From Gautieria morchelliformis (Eukaryota > Basidiomycota > Agaricomycetes > Gomphales > Gomphaceae), in contig WHVA01000027.1 in the NCBI GenBank assembly GCA_015179125.1, positions 124,001-188,000 of the forward strand: 64,000 bases of DNA. Reading direction: 5' to 3'. Positions 40,492 to 51,599 of this stretch are shown here, piece after piece. Both the position numbers and the translations under genes were made by a program. The notes beneath the pieces were generated by a model, which was not told where the DNA came from, ran no database searches, and saw nothing but the letters and a program-made list of their open reading frames with translations. How positions within the stretch are numbered: position 1 is the stretch's first letter; each line of letters opens with the position of its first letter.

Positions 40492-43305
40492 ATGGCTCAA
40501 ACAACAGCACACCCAAAACACGACATACACAAATTCCGCGACATCAAACCTAAACTGGACAAAGAGAACTGGATGTCATGGAAGAGGGAACTGTTAGCGA
40601 CGATGAGGGACAGAGGGATTTTCAAAACAATCACCGGTGTGGATCCCTACCCCGTCACGGCTAACCAGCAGATCACCGTCGTCACCGGAATTAACATGGT
40701 TGGCAGTACGACTCTAACTCAGCTTCAGGACGAGTGGGACGACAGAAATAACGCAGCTTACAGTCAGATCCTCTTATGCATTTCCCCCGAACTACAGACC
40801 GCAATTGACACGACAGACCAATGCACGGAAGCATGGACCATACTGACCAGGAAGTTCGAATCAACCGACCCTAGCAAAATCAGTATAATCAGAACAAAAT
40901 ACGAAAACTACCACATGATCGAAGGGCAATCGGTCTCGGCATATCTCACCGTGATGAAAGAATACAGGAATCAGCTTGCCAAAATGGGTGAAGTGATCGC
41001 TGATTCCACTCACGCGGCTACCATACTCAGGAATGTCCCCGAGTCATGGAGACCTATAGCGCAGACCATAAGAATGATCACGAGGGTGCCAGACGAGATC
41101 GAGGAGAGGCTGGAAGCACATGAGGCGGATCTCAACGCGGTGGAGATGTCGACACAAGCGGCGACGGCATTCATAGCACAGGGTAGGACACAAAAACGAT
41201 TCAATAACCCAACGCCAAGAATGAACAACAACCTCACCTACCCCTACCAAAACCGTATCCCACAACAAGTCAACAACGGAACACCTGCATACTCCTGCAA
41301 CAACTGTGGTAAGCCGAACCACTCCGCAGCAAGGTGCTACACACCTGGTGGGGGACTGGCGGGTCAAGAGCCGTGGAAACGATTGTACGGGACACAGGGA
41401 GGAACAAACGTGCAGGGAGGGGGAGGTATGCAGGGAACAGGCAACGCTCAAGGTGGAAATAGCGCTCACGGAGGAGGTATCACCGGAAGTGATCGAAATG
41501 ACATCATCAGGGCAGCCCCACCCCCACAGCGTCATCAATCGGCAAATCCCGACATAGCTCGATTCGCCAATATACCAAAGAAAAACATCGTCATGTTGGC
41601 ACAAATAATTGAGAACCAATTCGATTCGAATAATATCACATTAACAGCTAATACGACAGCCCTATCAGCAATACAAGACAGCGCCCACATCTGGTTAATC
41701 GATTCCGGAGCATCTAGTCACCTATGCGGAACACTCGAACTATTCAAAGAGATACACCCAACACCTCCTATCTCGATAGAAACATCCAGTGGGGACTCAT
41801 TTAAAGCGGATCAACGTGGTACGATCCACATCACGATACAGAATGACTCACACGCACAGCTATCCCCGCTCGCATTGACTCTAAAGGACGTCATATACGT
41901 TCCGAAACTCAACGCAAATCTATTATCGGTTACAAGGATGACAAATGCCAATGTGGATGTCATATTCAGTAAATCCGACACATCATTACTGCTAGGCGAC
42001 GAAACGATCGCAAAAGGTACCAGAATAAACGACCTGTACGCCTACATCGCACAGCCGTCCACAAAACCGGAGCCCGAAGCTGCCGTTTACTCGAAGGAAC
42101 CCAACCCGATGTATCTCTGGCACCGTAGACTAGCACACACCGGAATCTCGATAATCGAGAAGATGTCAAAGAAACAGACTGGGATCGGGTTACCTGAACT
42201 GAATGCAGGACAGGAGCTGAGTCCCTGCACAGACTGTCCCTTCGCAAAGCAGACCCGCTTACCATTCAAAAACATCGAAACCCTTCCAGAATCAATCGGT
42301 GAAATCATATCCTCAGATCTCTGCGGCCCATTCGAAACCTCAGTCGGCGGTTTCAAATATTTTGTCATCTGGATCGATCACGCCACCAGATACGTCAAAG
42401 TAGATTTCCTGAAGAACAAAGAATGCAAGACGGTTACCAATTCATTCAAGGAATATTTGGCGTGGCTGAAGAAACAAAGGGGAGTTGACGTGAAGAGGAT
42501 CAGAACGGATAACGGAGGAGAATACATGGGAGGGGAGTTCAAGGAACTGTGCAGTGAGCTTGGAATCGTTCATGAAACAACAACTCCTCACACACCTGAA
42601 CACAATGGAGTTGCAGAGAGATACAACAGAACGCTCCAGGAAGGCGCACTCACGTTACAACATGACGCCGGCCTCACGAGCCGATTCTGGGTATCTGGCA
42701 TCCACACAGTGAACTTCGTGAAAAATCGAATGCTACACAGCAAAATCAACATGTCACCATACGAGGCCCTATGGAAAACAAAACCCAGACTCGACTGGTT
42801 ACGCACATACGGTTCCAAATGCTGGGCACTGATACCAAAGGACACAAGGAGGAAGGGCGACTATAAATCAACAGAAGGAATTTTCGTCGGATATTTTGAC
42901 GACTCAAAAGCGTACAAGGTGTGGATACCACGCACCCAAACACTGATGAAGGCTCGGGATGTAGTATTCGATGAACTGAAACAAATCGAACGTACCACGC
43001 TACATATCACCGACGAAGACGAAACCCCACAGCTCTGGGTAGTCGACGGAAATCTCCCCACATTCTCACATCCATCACAATCCGAAACCAACCCACCAAT
43101 TGACGACAACGACGATGACATGCCACCCCTGACGTATGACGACACGATGGACACTGATGACGAAGGAGAAGGAGAAGTGACAGAGGCGAGGCTGAACGTA
43201 GGAGAGGGGAGTTACGCACGGAGAGTTTCGACACAGAAGCCGAACCGGAGGAACAAGTGGAAGAGCCAGAGACGAGCAAAGGAACGGGAGAGGGGGAGGA
43301 CATAG
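40492..43305 (+). CDS. C1 ORF1: Gag-protease-integrase
   Basis: 937 residues from ATG in a good context (caccATGG). Gag begins HKFRDIKPKLDKENWMSWKR. The zinc knuckle is CNNCGKPNHSAARC (about 268). Protease has IDSGASSHLCG (about 404). The integrase zinc-binding part has LWHRRLAHTG and CTDCPFAKQ. The core has SSDLCGPF, RTDNGGEYMGG and HNGVAERYNRT (DD35E). The frame ends in a charged linker, with a stop at 43303. RT continues in the -1 frame (ORF2). In copia elements Gag-Pol is usually one frame, so a frameshift between integrase and RT is unusual. Given matching LTRs it may be programmed, or a defect copied by helper enzymes. Confidence 0.9.
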   Translation: MAQTTAHPKHDIHKFRDIKPKLDKENWMSWKRELLATMRDRGIFKTITGVDPYPVTANQQITVVTGINMVGSTTLTQLQDEWDDRNNAAYSQILLCISPELQTAIDTTDQCTEAWTILTRKFESTDPSKISIIRTKYENYHMIEGQSVSAYLTVMKEYRNQLAKMGEVIADSTHAATILRNVPESWRPIAQTIRMITRVPDEIEERLEAHEADLNAVEMSTQAATAFIAQGRTQKRFNNPTPRMNNNLTYPYQNRIPQQVNNGTPAYSCNNCGKPNHSAARCYTPGGGLAGQEPWKRLYGTQGGTNVQGGGGMQGTGNAQGGNSAHGGGITGSDRNDIIRAAPPPQRHQSANPDIARFANIPKKNIVMLAQIIENQFDSNNITLTANTTALSAIQDSAHIWLIDSGASSHLCGTLELFKEIHPTPPISIETSSGDSFKADQRGTIHITIQNDSHAQLSPLALTLKDVIYVPKLNANLLSVTRMTNANVDVIFSKSDTSLLLGDETIAKGTRINDLYAYIAQPSTKPEPEAAVYSKEPNPMYLWHRRLAHTGISIIEKMSKKQTGIGLPELNAGQELSPCTDCPFAKQTRLPFKNIETLPESIGEIISSDLCGPFETSVGGFKYFVIWIDHATRYVKVDFLKNKECKTVTNSFKEYLAWLKKQRGVDVKRIRTDNGGEYMGGEFKELCSELGIVHETTTPHTPEHNGVAERYNRTLQEGALTLQHDAGLTSRFWVSGIHTVNFVKNRMLHSKINMSPYEALWKTKPRLDWLRTYGSKCWALIPKDTRRKGDYKSTEGIFVGYFDDSKAYKVWIPRTQTLMKARDVVFDELKQIERTTLHITDEDETPQLWVVDGNLPTFSHPSQSETNPPIDDNDDDMPPLTYDDTMDTDDEGEGEVTEARLNVGEGSYARRVSTQKPNRRNKWKSQRRAKERERGRT

Positions 43306-45029
43306 CACCGAAGGAATTCCTGAAGGGACCCTGGATGAATCCCTCAAACACGAATTACGGAAAAGGCAGGAGACACGCCGCACTACTCACCGAAGTAGTA
43401 GCAATGGCATACGGGAGGAGAGAACTTGAGGAAACCGAGGCAGGATTCGTGGTACTAGCGGAGGATGAGCCAGCGAGCTACAAAGAGGCAATGAAGTCAG
43501 AGAATGCGGAGAGGTGGAGGAAAGCATGCCAAGACGAGTATGACCTACTGATGGGATACAACACGTGGAAACTAGTCGAAAAACCAACCGAGGCGAACGT
43601 CATAGGGAGCCGATGGACATTCCGAGTAAAGAGGGACAACAAGGGGGAGGTCAATAAGTTCAAATCCAGATTTGTTGCTCAAGGCTACTCACAAGTACCA
43701 GGAATCGACTTCCAAGAAACCTATTCTCCTACGATCAGACTCACCTCTATCAGACTCATCCTAGCACTCGCATGCAAATTCGACCTGGAACTTCGACACA
43801 TAGACGTGAAGGGAGCATACCTCAATGGAAAACTCGAGGACACCGTATACATGCGACAACCGGAAGGTTTCGCCAAACCGGGGGAGGAAAATCTAGTGTG
43901 TAAACTCAACAAAGGCATATACGGCCTCAAACAGTCAGGAAGGGTATGGCACGGGACTCTGAGGAAAGAGATGGAGAGGATAGGGTTCAAGGCAGGGGAG
44001 GCGGATAACACAGTATTCTTCAAGTTCGGAGAGGGAAACACAGTTGAAATCGCTGGATGGTACGTGGATGACGGACTCCTAGCATCGAATTCGTTAACCG
44101 CTATGGAGGGGATGGTCACCGCAATCAGGGGGAGCTTTGATATCCAAGACTTGGGGGATCCGACGCGATTGCTTGGGATACAGATCGTCAGGGAACGCGA
44201 ACACGGCACAATCCATATCTCACAGCCGGCATTCATTAACACGATGTCAAAACGATTCGAAATAACATCAGGACGCGCCGTCAATTCACCAATGGATCCT
44301 AACGTCGAACTGCAAATCTCCACCATCCCAAACGACATCATCGACTACACGTACGCATCCATCGTAGGCAGCCTCAACTACTGCGCCGTTGCCACTCGAC
44401 CCGACATCGCGTACGCCGTCAATAAGTGCGCACAGTACTCATCAAAACCTAATATCACTCACTGGGAAGCCGCCAAGAGGATATTGCGTTACCTGCTGAA
44501 CACGAGAGAGTACGGAATACTGTACGTCAGAGAAGGGGAAGGAGCTGTTGGATACGCTCACAATCTAGCCGGATACACTGATGCGGATTTTGCGGGCGAT
44601 CGAAATGACCGAAAGTCAACCACGGGATGGGTATTCACTTTCAACGGTGCACCCATATCCTGGGCATCGAAGAAACAGGGCCTTGTCAGCCGATCGACCA
44701 TGGAGTCCGAGGTGGTAGCAGGGTCATTTGCATCGGCGGAAGGGATATGGCTCATTAAATTGGGGAAGGATTTCCAACACGACTTCACACCTATCCCAAT
44801 ATTCACGGATAACCAATCGGCCATCGCTTTCCTAACCAACAACGCCAATAGCAGCCGAACGAAACACATCGATGTGCATTATCATTACACAAAGGAACAA
44901 ATCGACGCGGGAAATATCAAACTACACTATGTAAAAACACTCGAAAACCCAGCCGACGTCCTTACGAAACCACTGTCACCTCGCAAACATCTCAGCATCC
45001 TAGCAATGCTAGGAGTGCGTCGAGTTTGA
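43257..45029 (+). CDS. C1 ORF2: reverse transcriptase-RNase H
   Basis: Open in the -1 frame from 43158. The first possible initiator is a GTG at 43257, with no early ATG, so it is probably made by frameshift from ORF1; a short run of G (AGG GGG AGG) lies just before the ORF1 stop. RT has FKSRFVAQGYSQVPGIDFQE, HIDVKGAYLNGKLEDTVY and WYVDDGLLAS. RNase H has AGYTDADFAGDRNDRKST and a conserved tail VKTLENPADVLTKPL. The frame runs intact to TGA at 45027, followed by a purine tract. Confidence 0.88.
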   Translation: MEEPETSKGTGEGEDIAPKEFLKGPWMNPSNTNYGKGRRHAALLTEVVAMAYGRRELEETEAGFVVLAEDEPASYKEAMKSENAERWRKACQDEYDLLMGYNTWKLVEKPTEANVIGSRWTFRVKRDNKGEVNKFKSRFVAQGYSQVPGIDFQETYSPTIRLTSIRLILALACKFDLELRHIDVKGAYLNGKLEDTVYMRQPEGFAKPGEENLVCKLNKGIYGLKQSGRVWHGTLRKEMERIGFKAGEADNTVFFKFGEGNTVEIAGWYVDDGLLASNSLTAMEGMVTAIRGSFDIQDLGDPTRLLGIQIVREREHGTIHISQPAFINTMSKRFEITSGRAVNSPMDPNVELQISTIPNDIIDYTYASIVGSLNYCAVATRPDIAYAVNKCAQYSSKPNITHWEAAKRILRYLLNTREYGILYVREGEGAVGYAHNLAGYTDADFAGDRNDRKSTTGWVFTFNGAPISWASKKQGLVSRSTMESEVVAGSFASAEGIWLIKLGKDFQHDFTPIPIFTDNQSAIAFLTNNANSSRTKHIDVHYHYTKEQIDAGNIKLHYVKTLENPADVLTKPLSPRKHLSILAMLGVRRV

Positions 45030-45036
45030 GGGGGAG

Positions 45037-45764
45037 TGTTATGATATTCAAGTAACGACGATGATGATATCTCTCAGATCCGACCTTAAGATATACTGAC
45101 GTCACTGTACCATACAAACCCCACAATCCATACCCGCGTCCACACGCAGACACGCAGAAACATCGCCGAATCTCCTGACTCGCATATACGCAACGCCGGA
45201 CCAATACATTACCACACACGCGCACAGGACACGCCAAGTCGATCAGCATCACAATACAAACGTCGATCCCATCAATCTCGATCGAGAAACCGACCCACAA
45301 CACAAATCCCCACTCAGGTACCAATTCAATTGGGACCGAGACACGATACGTATTCGATCGTCCCTGAGCGGCTTTAGCCGTGGCTCCATCATTTCCCCTA
45401 TACGTCGCGCACATGTCCTTCCACACCATCGTTTCATCCACAACAAATACTTAGTATTCCCTTGTAGTATTCATTCGAGAGTTCACTCCAGACTATGCTC
45501 CACACCCCCCTATCCCCACGTCACAGACCATATGCGTCGTATCAACGCCGAGTCCCTTCCAATAGTTAAATAGTACGAACAAATGTAACCGTAAAGAATA
45601 AGAATAGTTTTACCTCTCCACCGTCTCGAAATTCCAGACCGAAGTAGTTTCCATAGCATACGCAGTTCTCTCAGTACTCAGACCTCTATTCGATTCAGCT
45701 TCTCTCGAAGCTTGAATCAAACCTCAACACCAAAACCCAAATACATTTACAACAACTCTTATCA
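45037..45764 (+). repeat. C1 3' LTR
   Basis: 728 bp, identical by eye to the reassembled 5' LTR. Preceded by the polypurine tract tttgagggggag. Minus-strand open frames inside it are chance. Confidence 0.92.
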
Positions 45765-45769
45765 GCTGG

Positions 45770-45888
45770 CAATCATCTGAGCGCTGGAGGAGTGGCGACA
45801 TTTCCTCGAGGGTGCTCTATGCCCGTTTGAGATCTGGACAGACCACAAAAACCTTTCCGCACATCCAAGAAGTTGAACCGACGACAAG
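45770..45888 (+). pseudogene. G2 Pol part 2: RNase H segment
   Basis: Continues G2 pol after C1. Where G1 reads atccgagcg, this copy reads atctgagcg, a CGA to TGA nonsense change. A 7-bp deletion follows (aacctttccgc for aacctcgagtatttccgc). It ends at the ACAAG target site of C3. Confidence 0.85.
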
Positions 45889-46376
45889 TGTTGGGTGCAT
45901 TTATGCTCCTGCACCAAAATCAAGCATAATATATTCAATTTATTGTGTGGTGTTTCAACATTTTCTCATACTGTTCTTGTACCATGCATCCACTTCTCTG
46001 CTTATTTTCGAAATTTTCTAGTCACTCCCTATCTCTCCATTCCATTCTGTTATTTCTATTTTCACAGGCGGCTGCACCCAGCGGAGTTTGAAATGACTTC
46101 GACACGCGAGCCCTTGGGCGCTAAAGGGCCGGGTGCAAGTATATGCCTTCTGAGACAGGATTACACTCCTCTCTCAGTGACAATAAATTCACTGAGAGAG
46201 GCGAGTAGTATCTTTCATATTTACATAGCATGTTGACTGAAAATCATGTAGTGTATTTGATTCTAGGTATTGTATTAATACATCAGTGACAATAAATTCA
46301 CTGAGAGAGTGTATTTGATTCTAGCTTTCTAAGAACTCTACCGAACCTTCCCTGCCATAGCCCCTAGTTGCTAACA
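45889..46376 (+). repeat. C3: solo copia LTR (C2 family) in G2
   Basis: 488 bp, TGTTGGGTGC to TTGCTAACA, with a perfect ACAAG duplication (45884-45888 and 46377-46381). It is closer to the LTR at 20601-20980 than to C2, but has the doubled hairpin block. A solo LTR arises by recombination between the two LTRs of a full element. Confidence 0.92.
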
Positions 46377-46381
46377 ACAAG

Positions 46382-48116
46382 CGCGGTGGTCCCTGCACCT
46401 GTCCCGGTTCGACTTCATGCTCCACCACCGCCCCGGCCACACCATGGGCAAGCCCGATGCCCTATCCCGCCGTGCGGATCATGGAAGCGGAAGTGGAGAC
46501 AACGCGGATATGACACTGCTCCACCCAAGTCTCTTTGCAATCCGTTCCCTAGAGGGAGTGACTGCAGTTGGGGTGGAAGCGGAAATGCTCCGAGACATCC
46601 GGAGGCAGTACCGGGATGGAGAGAAAGAGGAGTCGGTGGTGAAGGCGGTGGAGGAACTTCAGAAAGGACACTCACGGTTGGTATGGGCAGCGGAATGGTC
46701 GGAACATGATGGACTGCTCCACTTCAGAGGCAAGGTCTATGTTCCGGGTGGGGCGGACCTCCGCCGTCGCATCGTGTCCCAGCACCATGACACACGGGTC
46801 GCTGGGCATGCTGGCAGGTGGAAGACACTGGAATTAGTAGCTCGGAATACTGGTGGCCTCAGATGTCCCGCTACATTGGACAGTACGTGAAGATATGCGA
46901 CCTTTGTCTCCGAACCAAAGCGCAAGACATCCACCCGTCGGAGAACTTGTTCCGCTCCCGATTCCCGAATCCCGCTGGGACACCATCAGTGTCGACTTCA
47001 TCGTTGAACTTCCAGAGTCTCATGGCTACAACGCGATCATGAACGTCATGGACTCGGTAAGCAAGGTGTCCCACTTCATTCCGACGCACACGACGATCAC
47101 AGCCCTCGGAGCGGCCCGTCTGTTCCTTGCACATGTCTGGAAGTTACATGGACTCCCGAAGCAAGTTGTTTCCGACCGAGGTCCGCAGTTTGTCGTGGAA
47201 CTGACTCGGGAGCTCTACCGCCTGCTCGGCATAAAGCTGGCTACCACAACAGCGTACCATCCACAGGGTGACGGACAGACGGAACGGGTCAATCAGGAGT
47301 TGGAGCAATATCTCCGCCTCTTTGTCAATGAGAGGCAGGATGACTGGGATGAGTTACTTCCACTGGCGGAATTCCAATACAACAACCATGTACATTCCGC
47401 CACCCAACAGACTCCCTTCATGCTTGACTCTGGATGGCACCCGCGGATGGGCTTCGAACCACGCCAGGCTGAGTCCCGACTCGAGACGGTCAATGAGTTC
47501 CGAGACCGCATGGACTCCACCCTTTCGGAAGCAAAGTCGGCCCTTGTGAAGGCCAAGGATGACATGGCAAGGTACTACAACCAATGCCGGGTTCCGGCCC
47601 CGGAGTACCAAGTTGGAGACAAGGTTTATCTAGATGCAAGTGACATCCGCACCACACGCCCTTCGCAGAAGCTTGCCCACCGCTACCTTGGGCCCTTCAC
47701 AGTGATGCGGAGGGTTGGATGGAATGCATACCGCCTCCGACTCCCGATGTCCATGTCCCGCCTCCACCCTGTCTTCAATGTGGTGAAGTTACTCCCTATG
47801 CCTGAGGACCCAATTCCAGGTCAGAAGGCTCGTCCGCCACCTCCACCGGAAATTGTGGATGGGGAAGAGCACTATGTGGTGGAATGGATCCTGGACAGCC
47901 GGTTTGTGCGAGGACGACTCCAATTCCTCGTGAAATGGGAAGGGTATGGGTATGAGGAGAATTCGTGGGTCCCGGAGCAAGATGTATCCGCTCCGGACAA
48001 CCTCCGCGAGTTCTATAGGACACACCCTGGTGCCCCTCGCCGAATCCGCTCACTGGCATTTCAGTCACTCGTGTCCCATGCTTCGAGGACACAGCACGCT
48101 AGAGGGGGGGTGATGT
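46382..48116 (+). pseudogene. G2 Pol part 3: end of RNase H, integrase, chromodomain
   Basis: Closely matches G1 13760-15489. Single-base deletions near 46848 (ggaatact for ggaattact) and 46925 break and then restore the frame. The integrase core (SVDFIVELP, SDRGPQF, TERVNQELEQ) and chromodomain (FLVKWEGYGYEENSW) are otherwise preserved. The frame ends at a TAA formed by the LTR start TGTAAGG, so the Ser-rich tail of G1 Pol is absent. Confidence 0.88.
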
Positions 48117-48582
48117 AAGGGGACGCCCTGTTTTCCATTTCCAGTTCCAGTTCCGACTCCATTTCCGACTCCGCTTCCGGTTCCGATTCCATCTCCGCCT
48201 CCGCTTTCGGAAATGATTCCGCTTCTGGGAGAACTTCTACCGGTTCTGTTCACTTTTCCAGTTCCACTCCAATTTCCGACTTCCGCTCTCGGAACAGTGT
48301 CGGAAATCAAGCGACTCGCATAATAGGTGGCATCAAGGGTCGATCAAGGGTCAGGGGGATGCAGGGTTGATGGCGGGTGCCAAGTGTTGTCCCTGGCTGC
48401 GCAGCGTAGTATAATACAGGCTCGCTGACATTGGGGGTCCTTAGACTTTTCTCTTTGGATTTCCCCTTGTCAGGTGAGAATCCCCTCTCTTGTATACTCT
48501 GTTCATTTATACAGACTTTGGATTTCCCCTTGTCAGTTGTGTGGTAGTGTGATCTCCACAACCAGCCAGGGTTGCCCTTACA
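48114..48582 (+). repeat. G2 3' LTR
   Basis: 469 bp, TGTAAGGGG to CCCTTACA, with about 8 differences from the 5' LTR. Followed by TGATC, the target duplication. Confidence 0.92.
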
Positions 48583-48814
48583 TGATCCCTATCTCACCTG
48601 TATATAAGAGCCCATTCGGTGGCAGCATTGGATGAGATATTCTGAGGTTGCACCACCAAAATGGAGTTTGTGCAATCTACCAAATTGACTGAGATTGTGT
48701 GACTGTTTGGCTGACACAATCATAGAGAAAACCGATCTCTTGAAACACATGATACTCATGCTTTTTTTTCACTGGTGTATATTAAGGTGACACTTCTCCA
48801 GTATGTTACCTTTG
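48583..48814. other. Rest of R3 target and a Harbinger-like end
   Basis: R3 continues to tataa at about 48605 and is then replaced by GAGCCCATTCGGTGGCAGCATT, similar to the start of the Harbinger remnant at 28443 (GAGCCTGTTCGGCGCCAGCATT) and preceded by TAA. This may be the terminal repeat of a related non-autonomous element. No gene. Confidence 0.45.
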
Positions 48815-49362
48815 GCGGATGCTCACAACTTTTTATTACATGTAGCTTCACCCATTTATTCTCAGATTATAAAAGAAGAGGGTGAAAGTACATAGCAATC
48901 TTATTGTTGGGATATAAATAAATTTACTTTTGTCCCTCCCCAAGCGGCAGCTCCGCTGACGAGAACGCCTCTTCTTATTTTTACGCGTCTTCTTATTTTT
49001 TCTACCCACTTGTAATATACACTATATCATTATAACTATTCATATTAATACTCCTTTTCATATATATTACAAATATCTATCCAAGTACTATTACTTCATA
49101 CTGTACTCTAATACTCTCTCATCATAACCATTCATACTAATACTCCTACTCATATCTGTTAGAAGTATCTGTCCAAGTATCTATTACTCTATCTTTGTAG
49201 TCTAATGCTCTCTCATATGTATATATCTCTTCGAGATGTTTAAATATATACAGAATCTTCTAATAACATCTATTATTCTCCTTATAAATACTACTATATA
49301 TTCCTATATGTTGTTATTAATACTCATATATACTGTATCACATGACCTTTTTGATTAACCTC
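48815..49362 (+). repeat. R5 AT-rich dispersed repeat, copy 2
   Basis: Second copy of the 18001-18465 repeat, with an internal duplication of about 80 bp (tactcctactcatat region). The GC island here is a clean small hairpin (AGCGG cagct CCGCT). Confidence 0.6.
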
Positions 49363-50014
49363 CTTTGAAGAGGAAGTGAGTTGAGATGATATAAGAGATC
49401 TAGATTGGCCAGCTCAACACCATGCATGTGGCTGTAATTCTATAGTGATGCCGGCATGTCTTGAAACAATAAAAAGAGATCTTGGAATAAAAGGAGAACC
49501 TCAATTCCTTTTAGGAGAGCCATAGAATATAGTATTTATATGTTTTAAAATGCTTTCCTAAGCAGATGTTTATAGTTACCGTATTTATGTATATATAGCT
49601 AATCTATCTATATTTCATAAAATATATCACAATTGAGACAGTTGCCAGAACCTGTAAGGCATGCGTAATCCTAGCCCTAAAGTTCTTTCTCACAGTCTGC
49701 AGCTCCACCAGGAAAAGGTGTATACCCTATTGTCTATCATTGTACATCTAAAAATTTTGCTATATATGTTTAACATATAGTCATCCAACTCCTATCTGAA
49801 ATTGCTCTGTTATCTCAATACACACCATGCTTTAGCACATACAAATATATTTTTAAAATATCAGAACATTCAAAAAGTTTTAGGATATCCACAATATACA
49901 AGTTGCTCAAAATGATGGACTATGAATTCAGTTAGGGTTGACATTTTAAAAGCTATCTAATATATCCTAGAGAATGTATATTATTGTCAATCTGAACATC
50001 CTCCTATGGCAATG
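49363..50014. other. AT-rich spacer, nothing recognised
   Basis: No open frame of note, no tRNA and no match to other repeats in the window. Confidence 0.5.
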
Positions 50015-50200
50015 TGTAACCTTAGTAGCTTAGTTAATGCCAGTGGGTCTGTATGGACCCACTGTATAGTTCTTGTGTGGGAACCACTGCGTGGTTCCCC
50101 ATCTTAAACCTTACCTTGTAATTGTCACTACATAGCATACAGAATACCACACCTTGGTTAAGTTCTGTCTGCCCTTGTGTTATACAAAGCAGTGAGGTCA
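50015..50200 (+). repeat. R6 LTR fragment, copy 2
   Basis: Starts TGTAACC and matches the minus strand of 24950-25173. Both palindromes are kept: CAGTGGGTC/GACCCACTG (50041-50064, perfect) and GGGAACC/GGTTCCC (50079-50099). Confidence 0.6.
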
Positions 50201-50222
50201 CCTTCTTTACATCATATGCTGG

Positions 50223-51110
50223 GATGACCTCCAACCATTCTGAGTGGAAGCCAACTTGTCCGACATGGCTACCAGGGCTGTCCTGTCCCAGAAGTCCCTG
50301 GAGGATGAAAAGTGGCACCTGATCACCTATTTCTCTAAAAGTCTGAGCCCTGTTGAGTGGAATGAGATCCATGACATGAGGATGTTAGCAACCATCCAAG
50401 CCTTGGAGGAGTGGTGGCATTTCCTAGAAGGGGCTCACAGCTGGGTCAAGATTTGGACAGACCACAAAAACCTGGAGTACTTCTGCATGTCCAAGAAGCT
50501 CAACCGAAGGCAGGCTTGCTGTCCCTCTACCTATCTTGGTTCCACTTTGAGCTGCACCACTGACTGGGAAAGTCCATGGGCAAACCTGATGCACTGTCTT
50601 GGCATGCAGACCATGACTCTGGGAGTGGGGACAATGCTGACCTAACCCTGCTCCATCCTGAGCTCTCCATGATCCAAGCACTTGAAGGTGTCATGGCCAT
50701 TGGTGAAGAAGCTGACATCCTCTGAGGCATCTGTTGGGGTTTCTGAGACAGGGAGAACGAGGATTCGGTGGTGAAGGCAGCTGAGGAACTCCGAAAGGGG
50801 CACTCCAGCTCAGTGTGAAGTGCTGACTGGTTGGAAAGAGAGGGGCTGTTGCAGTTCTGGGGTAAGATCTACGTCCTGAGCATGCCAGACCTCTTGTGCT
50901 GGATCCTGTCTTAGCACTACATCACTCAGGTTGCTGGGCATGCTGGGAGGTGGAAGACATTGGAACTAGTGACCCAGAACTACTGGTGGCTGCAGATGTC
51001 ACTGTACATCGGTCAATACATGAAGCCTGCAACCTCTGTCTGTGCACCAAGGCCCAACATCAGCCCCCAATGGGTGAGCTAGTCCCACTTCCAGTCCTGG
51101 CTCGCAGACA
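50223..51110 (+). pseudogene. G6: gypsy RNase H-integrase remnant
   Basis: AVLSQKSLEDEKWHLITYFS, SLSPVEWNEIHDMRMLA and [20 protein letters not shown] mark RNase H and its linker. Then ADLTLLHPELS-like and AGHAGRWKTLEL with NYWWLQMS mark the start of the integrase zinc finger (CNLCLCTKAQ). Many stops (several TGA) and small frameshifts. It ends before the catalytic core and follows an R6 LTR fragment. Confidence 0.75.
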
Positions 51111-51507
51111 AAATGGCTGCAAACATCTCATACCAAAGGTTTGGACTCACTGCTGACACTTTGGTGGTACATATGGTTGTCTATTGTGGTGTGCCATCAG
51201 CTGATCAACTGTACATGAACTCATACTGGGGGTGGCACTTTGGGTCACCCTTCTGCAGCTTCAAAATGTCAAGATTGGTTTTTAGGCATTAATATGGTGT
51301 ATTAGTGAACACAGCGAATGCCCGAATAACTTGTGCAAATAAGTGTGCCGTTTGGAGAATAAGGTGAACCAATAAATGTTCAGAAGATAAGAGGGCTGCC
51401 CGAATGGAGCTCGCCCTATCTACAGTCATAGTGAAATAGCCCGTGGCACTTGATGATGTAACGTGCAAGGTGTCATGGAAAGGTTGTTTAAGTAGCAGCA
51501 ATCTTTT
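51111..51507. other. Spacer, nothing recognised
   Basis: No gene or repeat identified. Open frames here are short and unmatched. Confidence 0.4.
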
Positions 51508-51548
51508 CGCTGGCGAAGGCGCTCCTTCGGAGCCCTTCGCCGACAGCG
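51508..51548. other. Long GC-rich hairpin
   Basis: GGCGAAGG-c-GCTCC, loop TTC, GGAGC-CCTTCGCC (51512-51541), 13 paired bases with one bulge. A further CGCT/AGCG lies outside. It lies near the outer end of R2 copy 3 and may be part of that repeat. Confidence 0.7.
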
Positions 51549-51599
51549 CAGATAATAGTTCGAAGGCTAAGGTAATAAAGGTGAAGTATGAAAACTCAC

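Larger units (their letters stand above)
34475..45764 (+). mobile_element. C1: Ty1/copia element interrupted by C2
   Basis: 728-bp LTRs (TGTTATGATATT to CTTATCA), flanked by a GCTGG duplication (34470-34474 and 45765-45769). The 5' LTR is split by C2. After removing C2 the two LTRs appear identical by eye, so C1 is recent. The coding part has two overlapping frames (ORF1 Gag-PR-IN, ORF2 RT-RNase H). Confidence 0.92.
30586..48582 (+). mobile_element. G2: chromovirus of the G1 family with nested insertions
   Basis: Same family as G1, with 469-bp LTRs that differ at about 8 positions by my count, so it is older than G1. Flanked by a perfect TGATC duplication (30581-30585 and 48583-48587). Its pol is interrupted by copia C1 (34475-45764), itself carrying C2, and by a solo copia LTR C3 (45889-46376). 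Without these insertions and their duplicated target sites it would be about 6.2 kb. Frameshifts, a nonsense codon and a small deletion make it non-functional. Confidence 0.92.
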
